A stretch of 10,085 nt of DNA from the NCBI GenBank assembly GCA_023818905.1, contig JAMWDE010000024.1, positions 1 through 10,085 on the forward strand, written 5' to 3'. Positions 1 to 6,286 of this stretch are shown here, in pieces (within the stretch, counting starts at the first letter, position 1; the number at the start of each line of letters is the position of its first letter). Under the pieces are notes generated by a model, which saw nothing but the letters and a program-made list of their open reading frames with translations, had not been told where the DNA came from and searched no databases. The position numbers and the translations under genes were made by a program. Source of the stretch: Candidatus Omnitrophota bacterium. Its GTDB lineage: Bacteria > Omnitrophota > Gorgyraeia > Gygaellales > Profunditerraquicolaceae.

Positions 1-154
1 TAATACAACGAATAGTAGTTGTCTTGCCCGCGCCATTGGGACCCAAAAAACCAAAAATCTCCCCCTCCCGTACATAAAAGCTCACCCGGTCCACTGCCAA
101 AAATTTCCCAAACCGCTTCGTAAGCTCCTGGACTTCAATCGCTAATTCAGGCAT
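1..154 (-). CDS. ABC transporter ATP-binding protein, N-terminal part (cut by window edge)
   Basis: The reverse strand reads from an ATG at 154-152 to the window edge, giving 51 residues of an ABC ATPase. A typical opening ([10 protein letters not shown]) is followed by a complete Walker A motif, GPNGAGKTT, at residues 38-46, with the nucleotide-binding Lys at 44. The ATG directly follows the TAG stop of the upstream gene (157-155), and a GGGGAG ribosome binding site lies about 8 bases before it, so the two are cotranscribed and probably coupled. In this family the ATPase sits on the cytoplasmic face and powers an ABC-2 type exporter. Tandem ATPase pairs of this kind occur in YbhF/YhiH-type loci, where permease genes usually follow. 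Those would lie beyond base 1. The substrate cannot be read from this fragment. Confidence 0.93.
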   Translation of the reverse strand, partial: MPELAIEVQELTKRFGKFLAVDRVSFYVREGEIFGFLGPNGAGKTTTIRCI

Positions 155-487
155 CTATTTCTCTCCCCGCTCACTCAGAAGCGAAATGAAGACATTTTCC
201 AATGAAGGTGGAACCAAACGGTGATCAATGATTTTGACCTCCCGCTCTTTAAGCTCCTCTTCCACCCTCAGAAAATCTCGATCTGGATCAGAAACCACTA
301 AATTTAACCGGTCTCCAAAAACCTGCACCTCCTTGATTCCTGGAAGAGCCCTTAACCATTTTGATGCCTCCCGGCTTTGCTGGGAGACCAGCTCAATAAT
401 GCTCTCTTTCATCAAAGCTTTCACCTTTGGATTTGGTTTGAGTCCAGATACATTTTGCATATTATACGAGATAACTGATTTATCCAT
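155..487 (-). pseudogene. C-terminal remnant of an ABC exporter ATPase (5' end missing)
   Basis: The open frame encodes 110 residues, but only about residue 21 onward (bases 155 to about 430) resembles the C-terminal regulatory domain of ABC-2 exporter ATPases (DUF4162-like). Visible signs are ALPGIKEVQVFGDRL in the middle and PPSLENVFISLL near the end. Walker A, signature and Walker B are all absent, so it cannot hydrolyse ATP. The ATG at 487 has no ribosome binding site. The first 20 codons lie antisense to a plus-strand DUF2156-like fragment, so this start is probably accidental. The intact gene would have formed a tandem ATPase pair with the gene at 154. I read it as a 5'-truncated gene. 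A genuine stand-alone domain protein is less likely. Confidence 0.75.
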
Positions 488-656
488 AAAGGGTCTGGCG
501 CAGTTTATCTTTCGGCAGTTTGTATGTGAACTGAAAAAATATAGATATATAAATATTATGGATGACTCGGGTTTAGATAATCTAAAACAGGTTAAGTTCT
601 CTTATCATCCAAGAAGGCTTATTCCAGCTTATATAGCTACAAAATCTTATGCATAA
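432..656 (+). pseudogene. C-terminal remnant of a DUF2156 (LPG synthase C-terminal-like) protein
   Basis: The plus frame ending in TAA at 654-656 carries about 75 residues resembling the end of DUF2156 proteins, which have the GNAT-like fold of phosphatidylglycerol lysyltransferase C-terminal domains. Recognisable pieces are LSPDTFCILYE, IKGLAQFIFRQF, YINIMDDSGLDNLK and KFSYHPRRLIPAY. They match the family pattern in which an 'IN..eDlG..gLr.aK.SY.P' block ends the protein. The frame stays open to an ATG at 228, but that part is antisense to the ABC remnant and shows no family resemblance, so the true 5' end is lost near 432. Its last 8 bases overlap the exonuclease ATG at 649, suggesting it was once the upstream gene of the same operon. 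The identification rests on remembered family patterns. Confidence 0.6.
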
Positions 657-1470
657 GAATATTGATGAAGTAGAGTTTAGCATATTTGACACCGAGACCA
701 CAGGACTCAAGCCCCACTTAGGCGATAGGATTGTTGAGATCGCCGCTGTTAGGTTGAAAGGCAAGAAAAGGCTAGCCACATTCCGGAGTTTGGTTGATCC
801 CGGCAGAGGTATCTCTGAGTCTGCTTTTTTAGTAAACAGGATCACCTCTCAGATGCTTAGTGGTGCTCCCTCCACAGAAGAGGTGATACCCAGATTTTTG
901 GATTTTATTAAAGGTAGTTATCTCTGTTCTTATAATGCAGGGTTTGATTTGGAATTTTTAAACCAAGAATTAAGATTGATGGGCTGGCAACCCTTAAAAA
1001 ACATACTGGTGGTGGATATACTGAAGATGGCAAGGAGACTTATGCCTGGTTTAGAGCGTTATGCACTTTGGTTTGTAGCCGAAAGATTAGGAATTAAAAA
1101 TGAGCAGAAGCACCGCGCCTTGGCAGATGTGATGCTTACTGTAGAAGTATTTGAGAGGCTTAAGGAGATATTACAGACAAAGGGTATCATTGATTTTAAT
1201 AATTTTTTCCATCTATTTGGACTAAATGCAGATTTCTTAAATGATATAAACTATCAGAAGATCAGTCAGATACAGGAAGCGTTGAATCTGGGAGTAAGGC
1301 TTAAGATAAGATATCTCTCTCATTCTTCTGCACAGGTAACTGAAAGAGAAGTCCTACCCGAGGAGATTAGGCATGAAGGAGACCACAGTTATCTGCTAGG
1401 CCACTGCTACCTAAGAAACGAAAAGCGTTCATTCAGAATAGATAGTATATTAGATATGGAGATGGTATAA
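649..1470 (+). CDS. DnaQ-like DEDDh 3'-5' exonuclease fused to a WYL domain
   Basis: This 273-residue protein has two parts. Residues about 10-175 form an RNase T/DnaQ exonuclease domain with all five DEDDh residues visible: Asp14 and Glu16 in FDTETTG, Asp100 in NAGFDLEFL, and His155 with Asp160 in HRALAD. This fold removes nucleotides from 3' ends using two metal ions. Residues about 205-273 look like a WYL domain (LKIRYLS, a central YLLGHCYLRNE, then RSFRID), a ligand-sensing module thought to bind nucleic acids or nucleotides. The nearest in-frame upstream stop is TAG at 634-636, so ATG 649 is the first ATG available. It has no clear ribosome binding site but overlaps the preceding stop by 8 bases, which fits translational coupling. 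The length is too short for a polymerase fusion. A repair or nucleic-acid processing role is likely, but the substrate is unknown. Confidence 0.85.
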   Translation: MHKNIDEVEFSIFDTETTGLKPHLGDRIVEIAAVRLKGKKRLATFRSLVDPGRGISESAFLVNRITSQMLSGAPSTEEVIPRFLDFIKGSYLCSYNAGFDLEFLNQELRLMGWQPLKNILVVDILKMARRLMPGLERYALWFVAERLGIKNEQKHRALADVMLTVEVFERLKEILQTKGIIDFNNFFHLFGLNADFLNDINYQKISQIQEALNLGVRLKIRYLSHSSAQVTEREVLPEEIRHEGDHSYLLGHCYLRNEKRSFRIDSILDMEMV

Positions 1471-2610
1471 ATGGGATACCTTAAGATAGAACTTCCTTTT
1501 TGGATAAAAAAACCGGTTTTGGCCTTAGGAGCGCATACAAAGAATACCCTCTGTTTTGTCCAGAATAATCTTGCCCACATAACTCAAATACATCAAAATT
1601 TAAATGACCCTGGTGATTTTCTAAGATTTCAGAAAGCTGTAAAGGGTTTTCTTAAGAGGTCGCCTAAAATTGTTGCCTATGATTTGCACCCCGAATACCA
1701 ATCTACTAAATATATCAGGCAATTGTCAGCTAAGAGCTTTGACCTATCAGCTGTACAGCATCACCATGCCCACATCGCCAGTTGTATGGCAGAAAATGGG
1801 CTTAAAAATCAGAAGGTGATAGGCGTGGCTTTTGATGGCACTGGTTTAGGTTTGGATAATACCCTTTGGGGCGCAGAGTTTTTAATCTGCGATTACAAGA
1901 ATTTTATAAGGATAGGACATCTAAGAGAGATTCCTCTTTTGGGTGCAGAGAAGGCGATACTAGAACCTTGGAGGATAGCTGCTTTATGGTTATATCTTAT
2001 CTACAGAGAAAATCTTTTGAATCTAAAGTTAAATTTTGTAAAGCATATAGCTAAAGATAAATGGCAGATTTTAAAGAAGATGTATCTTAGCAATTTTAAT
2101 GCACCCCTGGCAAGCAGTATGGGTAGATTATTTGATGCTGTAGCCAGTATAGTTTTGTTAAAATTTAAAGCCAGATTTGAAGGTGATTTGGCTATGGAGC
2201 TGGAAAGGATGGCTTTCAGCTCGTCAGGTCAGCAACTCATCAGCTCAAAGGTTAAGGGTTACAGGTTTAAAATAATAAGAGAGAACGATACATATATCAT
2301 TGAACCGTTACCTGTATTCAAGGAGATAGTTTTAAATCTTAAGGCTAAAGACCCCAAAGAGGAAATCGCTTATAGATTCCATTTTACAGTTGCCCAGATG
2401 ATAGATAAGATGTGCTTAAGTTTAAGAAGAGAATTTAAGATAGATAAAGTAGCTCTTTCCGGGGGTGTATTTCAGAATAGGCTTTTAGCTAATCTGAGTT
2501 CAGGATTATTGCTTAAAGATGGCTTTAAGATTTTTACACACAAGAGATTACCTTGCAACGATGCCAGTCTTTCTTTAGGTCAGGCAATTATTGGAGGTGT
2601 AAAGAGTTGA
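1471..2610 (+). CDS. hypF: HypF carbamoyltransferase, Kae1-like C-terminal half only
   Basis: In [NiFe]-hydrogenase maturation HypF uses carbamoyl phosphate to place a carbamoyl group on the C-terminal Cys of HypE, the source of the active-site cyanide ligands. Full HypF is about 750 residues: acylphosphatase, zinc fingers, YrdC-like adenylation domain and Kae1-like transferase. This 379-residue protein contains only the last. Visible motifs are HHHAHIA at 97-103 (metal-binding His), GVAFDGTGLG at 118-127, LSGGVFQNRLL starting at 329, and CNDASLSLGQA at 362-372. It opens with MGYLKIELPF, which matches the linker normally joining the YrdC and Kae1-like domains, so the break lies at a domain boundary. 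The ATG directly follows the exonuclease stop, with GGAG about 8 bases upstream. Residues match HypF better than TsaD because of the HypC/HypD neighbours and the opening motif. The missing activities must come from other proteins if the pathway works. Confidence 0.88.
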   Translation: MGYLKIELPFWIKKPVLALGAHTKNTLCFVQNNLAHITQIHQNLNDPGDFLRFQKAVKGFLKRSPKIVAYDLHPEYQSTKYIRQLSAKSFDLSAVQHHHAHIASCMAENGLKNQKVIGVAFDGTGLGLDNTLWGAEFLICDYKNFIRIGHLREIPLLGAEKAILEPWRIAALWLYLIYRENLLNLKLNFVKHIAKDKWQILKKMYLSNFNAPLASSMGRLFDAVASIVLLKFKARFEGDLAMELERMAFSSSGQQLISSKVKGYRFKIIRENDTYIIEPLPVFKEIVLNLKAKDPKEEIAYRFHFTVAQMIDKMCLSLRREFKIDKVALSGGVFQNRLLANLSSGLLLKDGFKIFTHKRLPCNDASLSLGQAIIGGVKS

Positions 2611-2611
2611 T

Positions 2612-2824
2612 ATGTGTTTAGGCATTCCGATGAAAATAAAGGATATCAAGGGGGAATTTGCCACGGTAGAGGCCGGCAGATTAATCCGTACCATAAATGT
2701 CCAGATGTTACCTTCGGTTAAAGTAGGAGATTATGTAATTGTGCACGCAGGTTTTGCCATACAGAGATTAGACCCCCAGAAGGCAAAACAGACTCTAAGA
2801 TTAATCCATGAGATACATCGATGA
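2612..2824 (+). CDS. hypC: HypC, hydrogenase maturation chaperone
   Basis: At 70 residues this is a full-length HypC/HypG/HupF-family protein. It begins MCLGIPMKI, and the conserved Cys2 is the residue that binds iron and contacts HypD and the hydrogenase large-subunit precursor. The family motif GDYVIVHAGFAI spans residues 39-50, with His45. In the established pathway HypC with HypD forms the scaffold on which the Fe(CN)2CO unit is built before delivery to the large subunit. The start lies one base after the hypF stop, and purine-rich stretches (GGAGGT at 2593-2598, AAAGAG at 2601-2606) could serve as ribosome binding sites. It overlaps hypD by 17 bases. No residue looks abnormal. Confidence 0.97.
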   Translation: MCLGIPMKIKDIKGEFATVEAGRLIRTINVQMLPSVKVGDYVIVHAGFAIQRLDPQKAKQTLRLIHEIHR

Positions 2825-3917
2825 ATTTCGTAACAAAAAACTGATTGAGAAAATCTGCGCCAAAATAAAAAAGATTACTCCCTCTTACCATATAAATATT
2901 ATGGAGGTATGCGGTACCCATACACAGAGTTTCTTTAGGTTTGCTTTAGATAAACTTTTACCCAAAAATCTTAGGCTTATCTCAGGACCAGGCTGTCCGG
3001 TATGTGTAAGCACACAGGAGTATATAGAAGAGACAATAAGGTTAGCAAAAGATAAGAAAAACATCATCTTGACCTTTGGGGATTTACTGAGAGTTCCAGC
3101 AGCCAATTCTACCTTAGAGCAAGAGAGGGCAAAGGGTGCGCAGGTGGTCGTAGTTTATTCTCCGTGGGATTCTCTTAATTTTGCCCAGACTAATCCTAAG
3201 AAAAGGATTATATTTTTGGCTGTAGGTTTTGAGACTACTGCACCCACCATCGCCTTAAGTATCCTAGCAGCCAAGAAACAGAATATAAGAAACCTTTTCT
3301 TTTTTTCTGCCCTAAAATTGATTCCGCCAGCAATGCGCTATCTCGCAGAAGACCCCCAGTTAAGACTGCATGGTTTTTTGTGTCCCGGTCATGTCTCTAC
3401 CATCATTGGTACAAGCTCATATGAATTTATACCTAGAAGATATGGTATTGCCTGTTGTGTAGCAGGTTTTGAACCTCTGGATATACTGGAGGGAATTTAC
3501 CTGCTTATTCAACAGATAGCAGATAAAAAACCAACCGTAGCTAATCAGTATATCCGAGTAGTAACTAGAACAGGTAATCTTAAGGCAAAAAGAGTTATCC
3601 AGCAGGTTTTTAAAGTATCAGATGCCTCCTGGCGAGGTTTAGGCAATATACCCAAAAGCGGTTTGAGGATAAAAAAAGAATTCGCTCGTTTTGATGCAGA
3701 GGATATCTTTAGTCTTAGACCCAAAACTTACGACTCAAAACTGATAACTAATAGATGTCGTTGTGGTGACGTCTTAAAAGGAATAATTTCTCCAACTGAA
3801 TGCCCTTTGTTTTCTAAAACTTGTTCGCCTCAGAATCCGCAGGGACCTTGTATGGTTTCCTACGAAGGAGCCTGTAATGCATATTTTAAATACAGGTCAA
3901 AAGACAAGAATATTTAA
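2808..3917 (+). CDS. hypD: HypD, Fe-S scaffold for the hydrogenase Fe(CN)2CO cofactor
   Basis: This 369-residue protein is a complete HypD. It starts with the typical MRYIDEFR. CGTHT at 35-39 and GPGCPVC at 60-66 supply Cys35, Cys63 and Cys66 of the iron-binding and redox site. GFETTAP lies further on. The C-terminal [4Fe-4S] region keeps its Cys residues: Cys317 and Cys319 in CRCGD, Cys332 and Cys339 in ECPLFSKTC, and Cys348 and Cys356 in GPCMVSYEGAC. HypD works with HypC and HypE in the cytoplasm to attach cyanide and CO ligands to iron. The ATG lies inside the end of hypC, which suggests coupling. In many genomes hypE follows directly. Here an envelope protein gene starts within the last 41 bases of hypD instead. 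Confidence 0.97.
   Translation: MRYIDEFRNKKLIEKICAKIKKITPSYHINIMEVCGTHTQSFFRFALDKLLPKNLRLISGPGCPVCVSTQEYIEETIRLAKDKKNIILTFGDLLRVPAANSTLEQERAKGAQVVVVYSPWDSLNFAQTNPKKRIIFLAVGFETTAPTIALSILAAKKQNIRNLFFFSALKLIPPAMRYLAEDPQLRLHGFLCPGHVSTIIGTSSYEFIPRRYGIACCVAGFEPLDILEGIYLLIQQIADKKPTVANQYIRVVTRTGNLKAKRVIQQVFKVSDASWRGLGNIPKSGLRIKKEFARFDAEDIFSLRPKTYDSKLITNRCRCGDVLKGIISPTECPLFSKTCSPQNPQGPCMVSYEGACNAYFKYRSKDKNI
3865..3870 (+). promoter_or_regulatory. Strong ribosome binding site inside the end of hypD
   Basis: AAGGAG sits 6 bases before the ATG at 3877, within the hypD reading frame. It decides the start of the downstream transglutaminase-like gene. A later start would cut into the hydrophobic part of its signal peptide. 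Confidence 0.8.
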
Positions 3918-6282
3918 ACTTTATCTTTTAACTTTTATCTGGCCACTCTTTATTTTAATTTCTTTAGAAGGTTGCGTTCAGGATGATTCTTTTCAACAGG
4001 CACAGCATTATGTTAGGCAATCCCAAATTTATTACCAAAAGGCAGTAGAAAGATACAAAGACCTGATTGCCCAAGGAAAGGATTTAGACGAACTGCATTA
4101 CCGATTAGGCCAGATTTATTTTAGTCACGGAGATTTTCAGCAGGCGCAAGAAGAATTCAAAAAGACAAATATCCAGGAGGCAAAAAAGTTTCTAGCCATA
4201 TCTTTTTATCGCTTAGGTAATTTTACTGATGCATTGGATATTTTTAGTAAGTACGAAATAGATGATGAGGAATATCTATACTACTATGGATTAACCTGCG
4301 AGAAATTAAATCTCTTTGATAAGGCGTTGAGTGTATATGGCAGAATAAAATCTGAGAATCTTTTTGTCTTGGCTAAAGAACGCATCCAGACCATTAAGAA
4401 GGAAGCAGGTTTGATAAGGATAGAAGAGATAGACCCAAAGGTGCACCGATTAATCAATCAGGCTCCTAATCAGCAGGATTATCCTCAGGCAGGCGCACTG
4501 ATTCTATCTTGCGATGAGAAGATTGAGGTTACTGCTGATAACAAACAGATCATTTACCTACATTACATAGTTAAGATTCTCAATGAGCGCGGAAAAGATA
4601 AATTTTCTGAGAGTAGCATAGATTACGACTCTACCTATGAAAAGGTTGAATTAGAGTACGCCCGTACCATAAGACCTGATGGCACAGTGATAGATGTGGG
4701 CAGTCGTCATATCAGGGATGTATCTAAGTATCTTAACTTTCCACTATACAGTAATGCCCGTGCTTATATAATCTCATTTCCAGAAGTCACTGAAGGTGCG
4801 GTAATAGAATACAAGGCCAAAGTGCATTGTAACCAGATGATTAATAAAAAAGATTTAGTTTTGAGTTATCCAGTTCAGTCTTCTGAACCGGTTATTTCAG
4901 CAAATTTTAGCATCGCTTTACCAAAGGATAGGATTTTAAAGATAAAGACCCTGAACGAACAGTACAATGATTTTGGCGCTGATTTAAAACCCAATATAAA
5001 AACCGAAGAAGGTTATATTATTTACGGTTGGCAGTTTAAAGATATACCCCAGATTATCCCAGAATCAAATATGCCTGCGTCGGTTGAAATAAATCCTACT
5101 ATGGTTGTCTCTACATTTACCCAATGGCAGCAAGTATACGAATGGTGGTGGGGTTTGACTAAGGATAAGATAGAGCCATCTGATGCGATAAGACAGAAGG
5201 TTAAAGAGCTAACCCAAGGCTTAGATTCGCAAGAGGCAAAAGCCAGGGCGATTTATAATTTCTGTGCCCAGGAGATTCGTTATGTAGCAGTAGAATATGG
5301 AGAGGCAGGTTACGAGCCGCATCAAGCTAACGATGTATTTACCAATAAGTATGGAGATTGTAAGGACCAGGCAATACTTTTGGTTTGTATGTTAAGAGAG
5401 GCAGGGCTTTTGGCTTACCCAGTGTTGATATCTACCAGAGATTACTACGACCTAAACGAAGATTTTCCGGCAGTTATTTTTAATCACTGTATCGCTGCTG
5501 TACTCATAGAGGATAGATTGGTCTTTCTTGATCCTACCTCTCAGACCTGTTTATTTGGTGACCTACCTGCAGATGATCAGGCAAGAAAGGTGCTGTTATT
5601 TAAAGAGGATGGCTACACTATACATTCTACTCCCCTATATCCTGCAGCACATAATCTATCAAAGCAACACCTTAAGATAAGAATAAATGAGGATGAGTCT
5701 ATATTTGCTGATAAGTTTATTTTTAGTTATGGTATATACGACCAAGCGCAGAGATTCTGGCTTATTTATACTCCACCTGAATTGATTGAACAGGCATTGC
5801 AGGAGAGGATTCAAGATATCTCCATAGGAGCACAGTTGAAGGATTACCGTATAGAGAACTTGAAGAATCTCAATGAGCCGGTAATATTGGATTACTCTTT
5901 TTATGGTCCAGAGTATTTTACCTCTGCAGGTAGATTAAGGATATTGCCTCAGTTGAGTGGTATGGATACTTCCTGGGTGGCAAAAAGAACACGTAGATAT
6001 CCGATAGATTTCACTATCTTAGACAGCAAAGAGACTATTGTAGAGATTGAAATCCCTGCTAATTTTGCGATAAGATATATACCCAACAAGATAAAAGAAG
6101 AAAGCCGTTGGTTAGATTTTTCTGTAGATTATACCCAACAGGCAAACAGGATAATCTTTACCGAAAAGATAAACCTAAAGAAAAATAAAATCTTTTCAGA
6201 TGAATATCCAGAGGTTAAAGAATTCGTAGAAAGTTTAGCCAAGCAGACTAAACAGAGGATTGTGCTTGAGAAGATAAGGTAG
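3877..6282 (+). CDS. DUF3857/transglutaminase-like lipoprotein with TPR-like N-terminus
   Basis: This protein has 801 residues. Residues 12-32 form a hydrophobic signal ending in SLEGC, so Cys33 is a probable lipidation site; Glu at -2 of the lipobox is unusual. Residues about 36-180 are helical TPR-like repeats rich in Tyr, Ala and Gln. A DUF3857-like beta domain covers about 215-400. A transglutaminase/papain-like core follows with a complete triad: Cys495 in YGDCKDQ, His537 in NHCIAA and Asp552 in FLDPTS. About 590-790 is a beta-rich tail. The protein should face the periplasm, anchored to a membrane. Family members are presumed proteases, amidases or crosslinking enzymes, but the substrate is unknown. 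The start is set by AAGGAG 6 bases upstream, and the gene overlaps hypD by 41 bases. A hydrogenase role is not suggested by its domains. Confidence 0.88.
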   Translation: MHILNTGQKTRIFKLYLLTFIWPLFILISLEGCVQDDSFQQAQHYVRQSQIYYQKAVERYKDLIAQGKDLDELHYRLGQIYFSHGDFQQAQEEFKKTNIQEAKKFLAISFYRLGNFTDALDIFSKYEIDDEEYLYYYGLTCEKLNLFDKALSVYGRIKSENLFVLAKERIQTIKKEAGLIRIEEIDPKVHRLINQAPNQQDYPQAGALILSCDEKIEVTADNKQIIYLHYIVKILNERGKDKFSESSIDYDSTYEKVELEYARTIRPDGTVIDVGSRHIRDVSKYLNFPLYSNARAYIISFPEVTEGAVIEYKAKVHCNQMINKKDLVLSYPVQSSEPVISANFSIALPKDRILKIKTLNEQYNDFGADLKPNIKTEEGYIIYGWQFKDIPQIIPESNMPASVEINPTMVVSTFTQWQQVYEWWWGLTKDKIEPSDAIRQKVKELTQGLDSQEAKARAIYNFCAQEIRYVAVEYGEAGYEPHQANDVFTNKYGDCKDQAILLVCMLREAGLLAYPVLISTRDYYDLNEDFPAVIFNHCIAAVLIEDRLVFLDPTSQTCLFGDLPADDQARKVLLFKEDGYTIHSTPLYPAAHNLSKQHLKIRINEDESIFADKFIFSYGIYDQAQRFWLIYTPPELIEQALQERIQDISIGAQLKDYRIENLKNLNEPVILDYSFYGPEYFTSAGRLRILPQLSGMDTSWVAKRTRRYPIDFTILDSKETIVEIEIPANFAIRYIPNKIKEESRWLDFSVDYTQQANRIIFTEKINLKKNKIFSDEYPEVKEFVESLAKQTKQRIVLEKIR

Positions 6283-6286
6283 AGCT

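Noticed and set aside
228..431. Front part of the plus-strand open frame that starts at ATG 228
   Set aside because: It is antisense to the ABC ATPase C-terminal remnant, which has clear family resemblance, and its own translation is Ser/Arg-rich with no recognisable motif. Only the part after about 432 is kept.
520..551. Possible promoter: TTGTAT (520-525) with TAGATA or TATATA about 16-20 bases later
   Set aside because: It lies inside the DUF2156-like coding remnant, and AT-rich DNA gives such matches by chance. There is no independent support.
582..845. Minus-strand open frame of 87 codons
   Set aside because: It lies opposite the exonuclease domain containing the DTETTG motif and has no recognisable content, so it is a shadow frame.
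1471..2610. TsaD (tRNA threonylcarbamoyladenosine synthase subunit) as the identity of the Kae1-like protein
   Set aside because: The opening linker motif, the HHHAHIA and GVAFDGTGLG forms and the hypC-hypD neighbours all favour HypF.
2718..3106. Two minus-strand open frames opposite hypC and hypD
   Set aside because: They lie opposite highly conserved hypC/hypD coding sequence and show no protein motifs of their own.
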